From Serripes groenlandicus (taxonomy: Eukaryota > Mollusca > Bivalvia > Cardiida > Cardiidae), in assembly GCA_031761405.1 (NCBI GenBank), contig JASEVX010000003.1:111612579-111676578 (forward strand): 64,000 nt of DNA, read 5' to 3'. Shown here piece by piece: positions 47,092-58,700 of this stretch; position 1 is the first letter of the stretch; every line of letters begins with the position of its first letter. The position numbers and the translations under genes were made by a program. A model generated the notes under the pieces. That model saw nothing but the letters and a program-made list of their open reading frames with translations, had not been told where the DNA came from and did not search any database.

Positions 47092-48080
47092 CAAGAGCGC
47101 CAAATGTCACAAAATACGCCCGTCCTGTTTTTTTGAGACCAAGTATAGTGGTAATTGATTGTACGTCAGCCAAACTTAGAGAGCGGACACTGTTAGTACA
47201 GTTTTGGCCATTTCGAGGGACATAATTGTGTAGTGACTAAGATAACGTTGTAAGATATCAAACGTAACCAAGATATTTTGCCCATAAACATATTGTCTTA
47301 ATTTGGTGATGATCGGATAAAGGCTTTACAAGTTATTTAGCTGACAAGATCAATTTTAGGTAATTTCTATAATTAAAGGGCAATAACTCTCTATCAACTT
47401 GAGCAATATGGCTAGTTATCGAACTTGTCCAAGATATTACGCCAATACACATTCCGACTAAATTTGGTGATGATTGGACAAAAGCTCCAAAAATTATTGA
47501 GCTGACAAGACCAATTTTAGGTAATTTCTATAATTAAAGAGGGATAACTCTCGATTGACTAAAGCGATATGGCTAGTTATCAAAATTATCCGAGATATTA
47601 TGCCAATACACATTCTGACCAAATTTAGGAATGATTGGATAAAGGCTTCTAAAGTTATTGAGCTGACAAGACCAATTTTAGGTAATTTCTATAATTAAAG
47701 GGCGATAACTCTCAATTGACTTAAGCGATATGGCTAGTTATCGATCTTGTTCCAGATATTATGCCAATACACATTCTGACCAAATTTGGTGATGATTGGA
47801 CAAAGGCTCTTAAAGTAATTGAGCTGACAAGACCAATTTTGGGTAATTTCTATAATTAAAGGGCGATAACTCTTGATTGACTAAAGCGATATGGCTAGTT
47901 ATCGAACTTGTCCGAGATATTATCCTAATACACATTCTGACTAAATTTGGTGATGATTGGACAAAGGCTTCTAAAGTTATTGAGCTGACAACATACTGGA
48001 CGCCGCCCGCCCGCCCGCCCGTCCGTACGCCGCAGGTAAAACTATAATACGATCCGTTTTTTCAAAACGGGCGTATAAAA
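47092..48080. mobile_element. Element E4: ~161-bp monomers with inverted ends
   Basis: Begins caagagcgccaaatgtcac then atacgcccgtcctgttttt, and ends gttttttcaaaacgggcgta, so acgcccgt/acgggcgt are inverted. About four and a half monomers have caattttaggtaatttctat at 47351, 47512, 47672 and 47833. (cgcc)n lies near the right end. Confidence 0.8.
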
Positions 48081-48459
48081 AACCCAAAATAGTTCCATGT
48101 GTTAAAAAAAAGAATCTCAAATTGAACACATTATATCAAAATGCCGTATTTATTTATTTGGGACATTTTTTACAAACAGATCACCTCAAAGTTAAAACTA
48201 AAAGCATTAAAAGCATTAAAAGAAAACCAAGGAGTAAAGCTCAAAACTAAAAATTATTTGCACATTACACTTCAAGCTTAACCAATTTACCAATTACCAG
48301 ATTTTAAGATTATCTGGAACATAAGAATTTAAATACAGAGTTGAAAAGGAAAAAAATGCTTGTTGGAGTTATTTATGCCTTTCGAACCATGTTTTCAAAC
48401 AAAATTTAGTACAAAAGCATCAGAGGTCATCCGATTCAAGAAAAGGATAACAAATATGT

Positions 48460-48628
48460 AAATCTGCAGTAGTCAACTTTGAAAACATTTCGACAGAAAG
48501 ATAAAACTCTCTATAATTGAAAGAACAATTATTGAATCAAGTTGAAAAGTTGAAAACATTATGCAACAATATTTTCAAAGCCTTCTGCTGCCTAGGTCTC
48601 TGAAAGTGTCTATATGTGGAAAGAGTTA
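48460..48628. mobile_element. Decayed family A MITE
   Basis: aatctgcagtagtcaactttg to atatgtggaaagagttaa; the hairpin is mostly lost. Confidence 0.5.
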
Positions 48629-48737
48629 AATGATTGTGAGAAACGAAGTTATTGCTCTTTTTGAGCAATTTCTTTTTCATCAATAACTTTTTTGTGGTCA
48701 GCAAAAATGTCAACTGTGGTCTATATGAGATACTAGG

Positions 48738-48952
48738 TTAACCCTTTACCAATGGTAGACGCATACCCAGGAGAAAACTTTTAAAAAACATTGTGGCAAA
48801 AGGGGAATTTGTCCAAAATGAGAAAATTCTCCATTTGCCATAATGTTTTCAACTTTTGTAAAGAATTACACTTTCATTTATAGTTTTCGTTATTTTTGCC
48901 CAGACATTTTCAAAGTTCTCTGCTGCAGATGTGTTGTTAGTGATAAAAAGGG
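48738..48952. mobile_element. Family A MITE
   Basis: TTAA-ccctttaccaat on the left; hairpin aacattgtggcaaaagg / ccatttgccataatgt; right end worn (aaaaagggg). Confidence 0.65.
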
Positions 48953-49097
48953 GATAATAATTGAAATGACAACAGTGAATAGATCAATTCCATGGTTTCT
49001 ACTTATTCTTAACTGTGTAAAAAAACAACCTATAAATTGCATGTAACGCCAAACACTAGAGGAGTTAGTCAATAACTTTTATTGGTACCCAGTACTT

Positions 49098-49297
49098 ATC
49101 TTTTCCCACATACAACAAATGACATCCAGGCTAAAATATTGAAAAACTGGCATAATTGTTGAATAGAGTTGAAAACATTGTGGCTAAAAGAGAAATTGAT
49201 CAATATGAGTAATTTCTCCTTATGCCACTGTGTATTTCAATAGTAGTCTGTCGAAAATGGGTCAAAATGTGTATGCAACTTGGAAAGGGTAATACTA
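49098..49297. mobile_element. Family A MITE, worn
   Basis: tatcttttcccacatac to aacttggaaagggtaa; centre gatcaatatgagt. Confidence 0.6.
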
Positions 49298-49641
49298 CAT
49301 GGGTTTTGTGAACTACTAAAAGTTTGTGAATGGCCCCTTGTCTAAAAACTGTACAAAAACTAACAATAGACATTTACATGTATGGGACTAGAATATACAA
49401 ACTTTTATCTGACATACTATTACAGTCAATAAAGTACTAGAAGTACACACTAATTTCTATATTGTCCTCAGGCTCTGCAAAACCCTTGGGATTTCTTTTA
49501 CATTTTTGCTGAAATAGAATCTTGAGTGTCAAACATTTTAAGATCTCAATATCAGACTCCTAGTTTTGTGGGACCTGACCTGCATTCAAACTGTTTGCAA
49601 AGGTCATCACAATTAGGAAAAATAAGCCACTAGATTGTTCA

Positions 49642-49869
49642 TTAACTTTCCCTCATATAGACGCTTTCTGACGCCTCTGCAGCAGACGACTTTTTGGAAA
49701 CATAGTGACAAAAGAAGAAATTGCTCAAAACGAGCAATTTCTCCATTTGCCACAATGTTTTCCACTTTTAGTCATAGGTTATCCATTCAAATAAAGAGAA
49801 TTTCCATTTTTTGACAAAATATGTTCAAAGTCGTCTGCTGCAGAAATGTCATAAGAGGGAAAGGGTTAA
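49642..49869. mobile_element. Family A MITE, full length (228 bp)
   Basis: TTAA-ctttccctcata to agagggaaaggg-TTAA; same orientation as 26690-26919. Confidence 0.88.
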
Positions 49870-50022
49870 GAGCAATTTTTCTGATGCTCCTGAAAGTGGG
49901 AGAAAATGTTATGTATATTTATTTTTAACACAAAACACACAGCCATACAAAATTAATTATACATTGACCCTGAAACAATTGACCCAATTGAACTCTTTCC
50001 AACATGTACATGGCAGACAAAT

Positions 50023-50252
50023 TTAACCCTTTCCCTCATATGACACTTCCGCAGCAGACGACTTTGAATGTATTTTGTCAAAACATAGAAAATCTCCATA
50101 ATTGAATGGATAACCTATGACAAAAAGTGGAAAACATTGTGGCAAAAGGAGAAATTGCACGTTTTGTGCAATTTCTTCTTTTGTCACTATGTTTTCAAAA
50201 AGCTGTCTGCTGCAGAGGCGTCAGAAAGCGTCTATATGAGGGAAAGGGTTAA
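50023..50252. mobile_element. Family A MITE, full length (230 bp)
   Basis: TTAA at both ends; centre gcacgttttgtgc; nearly identical to 3332-3561. Confidence 0.9.
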
Positions 50253-50261
50253 ATAAACAAA

Positions 50262-50402
50262 GTGGCGAAAGCAGAACTTGCTCATAATGAGAAATTTCTC
50301 CTTTTGCCACAATGTTTTCAATTCTTTTCAATAATAACACTTTCATTTATATCAATTAAAAAGTTGTCTAGTGCAGGTTTGTAGTATGTTGAAAATGGTT
50401 CA
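50262..50402. mobile_element. Family A MITE fragment adjoining a full copy
   Basis: Begins gtggcgaaagcagaacttgc and ends gttgaaaatggttc. The full copy at 50023-50252 probably inserted into its missing left part. Confidence 0.6.
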
Positions 50403-50649
50403 CCATATATTTCATATCTATTTTGTGGCAAGTTTACATAATGGGAAATCTTTTGGCATAACTTATCAGAGATTCAAGTAAAAGAAGCCCTAATGAGATT
50501 CAAATAATTTCTATTACAATAAACAATACTATCAGCTAAACTGATTCTAATACATAAGCATTATTTCTTATTCTAAAGCATTAATAGTTTTCCAATTCTA
50601 CACAGCATAAAATAGGTCTCAATGAGATGGGCAAAAACATGGAGAAAAT

Positions 50650-50813
50650 ATCATTCATTATGCATCTGCAGCAGATGAATTATGAAAACATTATAGGAAA
50701 AGGAGATATTGCTCACCCTTGCCACAATGTATTCTCTTGATGCAAAATTAAATTTTGTAATCATTTCATTTGCAGTCATCTGCTATAAATTGTTCTATGT
50801 GAGAAAGGTTTAA
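50650..50813. mobile_element. Decayed family A MITE
   Basis: atgcatctgcagcagatgaa to atgtgagaaaggtttaa; one hairpin arm is deleted. Confidence 0.5.
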
Positions 50814-50841
50814 CAGACAGCAACAAACAAAAGATTATATA

Positions 50842-51050
50842 AGAGGACCATGATTGTCCAGAATCACTCACCTGAAATCTATTGTTGTATTTGCGTTAGA
50901 ATTGGGCTGATGATTAAGGAGGCGATGTTGTTTAAAGATTGTTCTATGTCTTACTCTGGAGGCCATCTTGTGCAACATAGCAGAATGGAACATTCCTTTG
51001 AAATGTACTAGTAATTTCCGAGAAGATGGTTTAAACAGGTGAGCTAAAAA
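50842..51050. mobile_element. Short Helitron-like element without tandem core
   Basis: Begins aagaggaccatgattgtcc and actcacctga, ends caggtgagctaaaaa; the same termini as E3 but only ~210 bp and no monomers. tcacctga near the start and caggtga at the end are inverted. Confidence 0.55.
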
Positions 51051-51505
51051 CATGATAAATCGATGATTAATATTCATAACAACAGTTTTAAAATCTTTTT
51101 CTCTGTAAATTCCCATCAAAAATTCTTGAAATATTCTGATAATTTAAAATAGAGAGATATTGCTTGTTTGCAGCACAATTTCCCAAAATTTCTTCAACAA
51201 TAGTCAACTATAATTAAAGGTAAAAAGACAAAGGAAATTTTTCAAATCATCTGTATCTGAAATTGTAGGTACATTGTATTGTTTTGATACAGAATTTACA
51301 CAATGTAGGAAAATAAGAAATTAAGCTTTGGAGCTATTTCTGATTACTGATTATAATAACTTCACTTTACCATGGAAAACCTATCCCTTAAATGCATCTT
51401 TTCAATATACATATACTTATTATTGTCAAAAATATATTTCAAAAACATACAACAATGTTCAAAACACAAGCGTGTCGTCCATTGATAAGTCAAAGCATAT
51501 CTTAA

Positions 51506-52583
51506 TTAACCTTTTTCCTCATACAACAATCCTGCAGCAGACGACTTTGAACATATTTTGTCAACAAGAGGCCCATGAGGGCCTATGCTCTACTGGTATG
51601 GTTCTTTGGTCATTTTCAATCCAGAGCATGTATGTATGGTGAAGATCGGATAGTAAATGGAGGCTCTTTTGTGTTCACAAGCTGTATTATAGCAATTTTT
51701 TACAATTTCATGGACCATAATCCAATCTTGCATGGGCGGATCTGGCTGATTTTCAAAAGGAACCAAGCTCTCATCAATATTTAACTACTATCTAAGTTTG
51801 GTGAAGATCAGATAGTAAATGGAGCCTCTACTATGTTCACATGCTCAATTATAGCAATTTGGACAATTTCAAGGGCCATAATCCAGTCTTGCATGGGCGG
51901 ATCTGGCTGGTTTTCGAAAGGAACCGAGCTCTTATGGATATCTAACTACTGTATAAGTTTGGTTGAGATACAATAAAAAAAGAAGACTGTATCGTGTTAA
52001 CAAGCTCTTTTATAGCAATTTTGACCATTTCAAGGGCCATAATCCAGTCATGCATGGGCGGATCTGGCTGGTTTTCGAAAGGAACCGAGCTCTTATGAAT
52101 ATCTAACTACTGTATAAGTTTGGTTGAGATACAATCAAAAAAGAAGACTGTATCGTGTTAACAAGCTCTTTTATAGCAATTTTGACCATTTCAAGGGCCA
52201 TAATCCAGTCATGCATGGGCGGATCTGGCTGGTTTTCGAAAGGAACCGAGCTCTCATGGATATCTAACTACTGTATAAGTTTAGTTGAGATACAATCAAA
52301 AGACTGTATCGTGTTAACAAGAAATTGTTTACGGACGCACGGACTCCCGCATGCACGCACGACGGACAAATCGCCACTACATAAGCCCTTCTGGCCTTTG
52401 GCCAGTAAAGCTAAAAATGAGAAAATCTCTATAATTGAATGGATAACCTATGACTAAAAGTGGAAAACATTGTGGCAAAAGGAGAAATTGCTCGTTTTGA
52501 GCAATTTTTTCTTGTGTCACTATGTTTTCAAAAAGCCGTCTGCTGCAGAGGCATCAGAGAGTGTCTATGAGGGAAAGGGTTAA
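51506..52583. mobile_element. Family A MITE split by element E6
   Basis: Left part 51506 to about 51563 (ttaacctttttcctcat ... cgactttgaacatattttgtca). Right part from about 52416 to 52583 (gaaaatctctataattgaat ... gagggaaagggttaa). Joined they give a normal copy matching 24838-25067. Confidence 0.9.
51564..52416. mobile_element. Element E6: 161-bp monomers, hairpin and CTAA end
   Basis: Begins acaagaggcccatgagggcc. Monomers with ggatctggctg lie at 51738, 51899, 52060 and 52221, exactly 161 bp apart. It ends ttctggcctttggccagtaa then agctaaaaa: a hairpin (ctggc/gccag) a few bases before CTAA, as at Helitron 3' ends. A GC-rich linker gacgcacggactcccgcatg precedes it. Monomers are related to those in E3. 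Confidence 0.82.
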
Positions 52584-52717
52584 GAGATGGTGGTGAATGC
52601 TACCTTACAAAGGCAGGTGACACAACAATAACCTAATACATATATATATATACATGTATTTTTGTCTATACACATATCAGGAGGTATGCCGTAGATTAAA
52701 ATCATAATTTGACTTTC

Positions 52718-52945
52718 TCAACCCTTTCCCTCATATAGATGCTTTCTGACGCCTCTGCAGCAGACGGCTTTTTGAAAACATAGTGACAAAAGAAGAAATT
52801 GCACAAAATGTGCAATTTCTCCTTTTGCCACAATGTTTTCCATTTTTTGTCATAGGTTATCCATTCAATTATGGAGATTTTCTATGTTTTGACAAAATAC
52901 GTTCAGTCGTCTGCTGCAAAATTGTCGTATGAGGGAAAGGGTTAA
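52718..52945. mobile_element. Family A MITE (left of a TTAA-sharing pair)
   Basis: Left flank TCAA (mutated), right gagggaaaggg-TTAA; centre gcacaaaatgtgc. Confidence 0.85.
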
Positions 52946-53133
52946 CCATTTCCCACCTGCAGACACATTTGAAGCAGAAAACTTTTCAAAACATTGTGAA
53001 CAGTTTCTCCTTTTTCCACAATGTTTTCAACTCCTTTTAATAATTATACATTAATTTATAGAAATTTACTAGTTGTTTGTAATGTTGCCTGCTGCAAATT
53101 CGTTGTCCGTGGGAAAGGCTTCAAACATTCTTA
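52942..53133. mobile_element. Family A MITE (right of a TTAA-sharing pair)
   Basis: TTAA-ccatttcccacctgc; hairpin arm deleted at attgtgaacag; right end gtgggaaaggcttcaaa worn. Confidence 0.75.
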
Positions 53134-53452
53134 TTACAAAAATTAAATGAGTTTGGTCTTGAGAACTAATAATGCGTCTCCAATGACAATGCAACGAAGT
53201 AATCTGACATTTAAAAAATAAATCTGTATCTCATCATAAATCAACTACCAACCAAACATAATGGCATTATCTGCATGCATTCCAAAGAAAATGACTCCAT
53301 GAAACTTACAAAAACTTGAATGTCCAAGGGCAGCCAATTTCCACTTTGTCTTTATCTTGTCAAGATACAACTACCCACAAAAAATAATTGAAATATCTAC
53401 AGTTATTGTTGATGGTGAACAAAGCACAGATGACAGACAAAGTTTGGATCAC

Positions 53453-53682
53453 TTAACCATTTCCCTGATATAGACACTTTCTGACCCCTCTGCAGCAGAC
53501 GGCTTTTTGAAAACATAGTGACAAAACAAGAAATTGCTCAAAACGAGTAATTTCTCCTTTTGCCACAATGTTTTCAACTTTTAGTCATAGGTTATCCATT
53601 CAATTATAGAGATTATCTATTTTTTGACAAAATGTGTTCAAAGTCGTCTGCTGCAGAATTGTCGTATGAGGGAAAGGGTTAA
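53453..53682. mobile_element. Family A MITE, full length (230 bp)
   Basis: TTAA-ccatttccctgata to gagggaaaggg-TTAA. Followed within 15 bp by caggtgagctaaaa, a stray 3' terminus like that of E3. Confidence 0.9.
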
Positions 53683-54029
53683 GAACTTAGTGCTCAGGTG
53701 AGCTAAAATGGTTGTTGACCCTGTACTGTGAAATCATCCTTTGACCTTCTTCTTTGGCCCTTATTTACTAGCAAGATTGGCAACTTCAGCCAAAGATCTC
53801 GGTCCAGCAATGATCTCCCAGTACAGGATCATACAGAATTGAGAGCAGAGGGTACACATACTTTAAGTGGAGCCATAAAAAAAAAATCCACCTTTCATAA
53901 TGTAATGCTGTTATATAAACGGTAACAAATTAATTCTAATCAAACCCCTGAAAAATATTCCTTTTCCATTGATAGTTAAATACTGTAGTAACACAATGCT
54001 GATATGGTTATCAAAATTACCACAGAGGA

Positions 54030-54260
54030 GTAATCCTTTCCCACATAAAGACGATTTCTGACGTCTCTGCAGCAATCGACTTTCAAAAACATTATGGCAA
54101 AAGGAGAAATTGCCCATCATGAGCAATTTCCCCTTTTTGCACAACGTTTTCGACACTATTTAATTATTATACCCTCATTTATAGAAAGTTTCTTTATTTT
54201 CAACCAAAGGTTTTCAAAGTCGCCTGCTGCAGATTTGTTGTAAGTGGGAAAGGGGTAACA
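54030..54260. mobile_element. Family A MITE
   Basis: gtaatcctttcccacata to gtgggaaaggggtaac; centre gcccatcatgagc. Confidence 0.75.
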
Positions 54261-54487
54261 GACAGTAAACTCCTCTTTATCTTTTATTAACTACATCTCA
54301 TTCAACAGTTTTTAATATGTTTGTTCTTCTACTTACCTACATCCTAGGGTTTGAAGGTCAAATTGGGATTTGGGACTATAAAATATGCCTCTAAACTAGA
54401 GAGCTCTGTACTAATGCTGTATGGTTTTGTTATAATTATAACATAACAGTGATTACAAAATTCTCGTTTTTTCTAACAAATGATACC

Positions 54488-54714
54488 CCCCTTTCCCACA
54501 TTCAAGAAACTTTGAAGCATGTAGGTAAAATTATGGAAAATCTCAATTTGATGAAAATTAAATTTTTGCAATATTTTCATTAATGAAAATTATTGAAAGC
54601 CATGTTGCAAAATCGGAAAAATGTTTTTAAGCAATTTTTCCTTTTGCCACAAAGTTTTCAAAAGACGTCTGCTGCAGATGCCCCAAAATGCTTTTGTATG
54701 TGGCAAAGGGTTAA
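54488..54714. mobile_element. Family A MITE, worn
   Basis: cccctttcccacattca to tgtggcaaagggttaa; AT-rich left arm. Confidence 0.65.
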
Positions 54715-54995
54715 ACTGTCAATTACCTGACTGGTATGCCAGACACAGTTTAAATAAATGAACATTTCATTTACATGTCAACAATCTCAACTACAACCTA
54801 CCAATTTGAACCCTGATTATTATAGTACAATTGTGCTTGTAAAGGTGATTTGTTAATTTAAGTTCATGCATAAGCGTTTAAAAAATATCTAATCTTTTGG
54901 CTAAACACTCTCCAAACTTTATCCAAAGCATAAGACAGTTTTGACAGTGGAGGTATAACAGAAATAGTGCTTTATACTTTATGTTCCATTCGTTT

Positions 54996-55232
54996 TTAAC
55001 TCTTTCCCGAATACAGACGCTTTCTGACGTCTCTGCATCAAACGAATCTTGAAAACGTCATAGCAAAAGAAGAAATTGATCATAATAAGCATTTTGTCAT
55101 TTTGTCACAATGTTTTGTACTCTATTCAATAATTATTCTTTATTTATTGAGATTTTCCATATCTTAACCAAGATTTTTCAATGTTGTCTGCTGCAGATTA
55201 ATTGTATGGGTGAAAGGTTTACATTTTATGTT
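54996..55232. mobile_element. Family A MITE
   Basis: ttaactctttcccgaat to gggtgaaaggttta; centre gatcataataagc. Confidence 0.7.
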
Positions 55233-55634
55233 CCACACTTTTTTAACCAATTCACATGAGAGGACTTGTCTGCTTCAAACACTTTTCTGGAATATCATTG
55301 AAAATATTTTCAAATTAAATTTTAAATTTTATACTGATTCAAAAGCATTGTGAGAAAAGCAGAAATTTCAAATAACAAAATATTTCTTCTTTTCTCACAA
55401 TGTTTTCAAAATGTGTCTACTTCTACCAGAGAAAGGGACATATGAGTGAAAATAAAACCTGAATATAAAAATACTACTTATCCAGAAATGTTTTCTCAAA
55501 ACAACAATGGAGTTAAAAATACCAATAAGCACTGTTAAAAAACACATTACGCTTAAATGAAAGGTGGGAAAGTATCTTTCACTAAAAAGAAAAAAGTGCA
55601 TATATGTTGGGTTTCTATTTCTATATCATAATGC

Positions 55635-55640
55635 TTTATT
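55635..55640 (-). promoter_or_regulatory. Putative polyadenylation signal of the SHMT gene
   Basis: The plus strand reads tttatt, so AATAAA on the gene strand, 30 bases after the stop codon. A short 3' UTR is implied. No RNA evidence is available, and a more distal site is possible. Confidence 0.55.
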
Positions 55641-55669
55641 CCTAGGCTTCTCCTTATTGTGCCCTATAA

Positions 55670-55797
55670 TCAATGATCATCAAATCCAGGCATGTTGAAA
55701 GTGCTGGCAAAACTTTCTACTTCATCTTTCAGAGCATTGATCTTCGATGTTTCAGCGTTGTCCTCGAGGACATAGGCTTTGAATTCTTTCAGTGTTT
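55670..55797 (-). CDS. SHMT2: SHMT last coding exon and stop codon
   Basis: The coding part is 128 bp, from acceptor atttcag (55798-55804) to a TGA at 55670-55672. It encodes [18 protein letters not shown], then [18 protein letters not shown] and stop. The ending FxMPGFDxH is nearly the C-terminus of vertebrate SHMT2 (PMPGFDEH), which supports the paralogue call. Confidence 0.96.
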
Positions 55798-58700
55798 CTG
55801 AAATCAAGTAAAACAATTATAGATTTAACTTTTTTCCCACATTTAGACTCAATTTGATGCCTCTGCAGCAGACACCTTTGAAAACATTGCGGCAAAAGGA
55901 GAAATTTTCAATATTAATCAATAATTTTAAAAGCTTTCCATATTATTGCCTACATTTGTTCAAAGGCATCTGCTGCTGCTGATTTATTGTAAGTTCGAAA
56001 GGGTTGATAAATGGGATAAATACAACAAGAGCTGTCAGAGGACAGCATGCTCGACTTTTTCGTGCTTGCCAATAAAACAAAACTATTTTGGGTGGTACAG
56101 AAAACATAAGCAATTACTTTATCATACTATTTATAAGCAAAGTACTTTATAAGTCATCAAAGGGTCCTAATTCTTACAAAAACCTTCACTGAATTATGCA
56201 CTCTTGGCTGTTGGTGGAGGTATTGATGGTAAAAAGATATTGTAAGTGTTAAAGCTATACCCCTTATTGTTTTGAAAAAAAAATTGATTTGGTATGATTA
56301 ACTCAACCAAAGTTCTAAATCGAAAGAGGGCCATAAAATTTAAATATAAATTATGGGCAATTCTCACAATGTTTTAAAAGTTGTCTGCAACAGATGCTTC
56401 AAAATGTATCTTTATGTGGGAATTGGTTTAATTGCATACACTTTATATCAAACCACACATTTAATATCTCAATACCAAGACCACCTGTGAACAAAGACCA
56501 GTTTATTCTCTTCCCATGTGTGGTCTTTAAACACATGTTGTAGTGTATATTGCTAAATTGGGGTTCACAATCTCCACCAACCCTTTCCCACGTACACCAA
56601 AACTGCAGCATACAACTTTGAAAGCATCTAGGCAAAACTATGGAACATTTATATTAATGAAAGCAATATTATTAGATAAGAGTTTAAAACATTTTGGCAA
56701 AAGGTAAAATCACTCTTAATGAGCAATTTCTCCATTTGCAACAATGTTTTCAAAAGTAGTCTGCGCAGCAAATGCATCAAAATGTGTCTGTATGTTGGAA
56801 AGGGTTAACAATAATGATGAAATTTAAAGTAAAAGTATCCCTTAAACTTACTTGTCTTTTGTTGTATTTCTAGTGAAATTTTAATGCCTCTATCCATAAA
56901 ATCAACCACTTTCCTAAAATCATCTTCTACAAAACCTCTAGAGGTGAGGGCCGGAGATCCTGTGGGAATTAATATATTTCTTCAAATCATAAGTTGTTTG
57001 CTTTAGATATATCATAGGCTAAAGAATATAATACACTTATATGGAAAATTAAAAAAAGTTGATAACACTTTGGAAATGAAGAAATCGCTGAACATGATAA
57101 ATTCCTCCTATTTCTGCCCTGATAGGATATAGAACCCTGGTCTTATATTTAATTCTGCACATCAACGATAATTAAATTTGTATTCATTTTTAAAAACTTT
57201 TTTATGACCTTGACTGGGATAAGAACCCTTGTCTTCTGCTGTGACGTTCTAACCATGAAATCACTCATGCAGTTGCTGGACAGACAGACAACAGTGAAAT
57301 GATCCCTATGTGTCAAGGCAGGCAACAACAAAAAATATTTTATAGTCGACAATATTGGAGGACAAAATCCACATCAAGGTCAAGCTTTCCTTCTCCCATA
57401 ATAAAGGTAAAAGATGGCTGTAGTTGTATCAAGAGTTGTTTGTTTACAATCTTACCAAGTCTAAGACCACCGGGAGTAAAAGCGCTTTTATCACCGGAGG
57501 TTGTGTTCTTGTTGACTGTAACGGCGGCCAGTTCTAGTACCCTCTCTACGCGGGTACCATCTGTACCTTTAGATTTGAGATCCACCAACACTAGATGATT
57601 ATCTGTACCTCCTATAGAAATATATAAATGAATATTTTAACCATTTCCTTTACATCAAAGACTCTTGTCGGCTCTATAGAGGAGGACTTATGATGAGCAA
57701 TTACTTCTTTCCCACAAAGTTTTCAAATCTGCATCAAAACTTTTAATATTCCAGATGTCATTTTTTTTCTTCAGATATTTTAAATAAGACATCTCTACAT
57801 ATAAGGTAATCATTTTACTATTGCATGCTATGCTCTTTTATTAGAACCTCAAACTTTGGTTGTTCATGGTTTAATTTCATTGAAATCTGAATATGTCTAA
57901 ACTATACACCTTACAAAGAATAAAAAATATATTTTTTTCTTTCTATTTACTATAATATCATTAACCTTTTCCCACATGCAACAAATCTGCAGCAGATGAC
58001 TTTGAAGACATATCTTTGCATAAATATGGTAAATCTCTGTAAATGAAAGTATAATTACTGAACAAAGTTGAAAACATTGTGAAACAAGAGCGCCAAATGT
58101 CACAAAATACGCCCATCCTATTTTTTTGAGACCAAATATAGTGATAATTGATTGTACGTCAGGCAAATTTGGTGATGATTGGATAAAAGCTTCAAAAGTT
58201 ATTGATGGGACAAGACCAATTAGAGGTAATTTCTATAATTAAAGGGCAATAACTCTCCAGTGAATGACGCGATATGGCTGATATTTTGCCAATATACATT
58301 CTGACCAAATTTAGTGGTGATGGGACAAAGGCCTTTAAAGTAATTGATCGGACAAGACTGATTTTAAGTAATTTCTGTCATTAAAGGGCGATAACTCTAA
58401 AGTGACTCCAGGGATATGGCTGGTTGTAGAACTTGTTTGAGATACTATGCCCATACACATTCTGACTAAGTTGGTGATTATTGGATAAAGGCTTCTAAAG
58501 TTATTGAGCAGACAAGATCAATTTTAGGTAATTTCTATAATTAAAGGGCAATAACTCAAGAGTGACTATAGCCATATGGCTTGTTATCAAACTTGTCCGA
58601 GATATAATGCCAATTAACATTTTGACAAAATTTGGTGATGATTGGAATGAATGAATGTATATTGTTTTATGGCGCATCGACAGTTAAGGTCATTTAGCGC

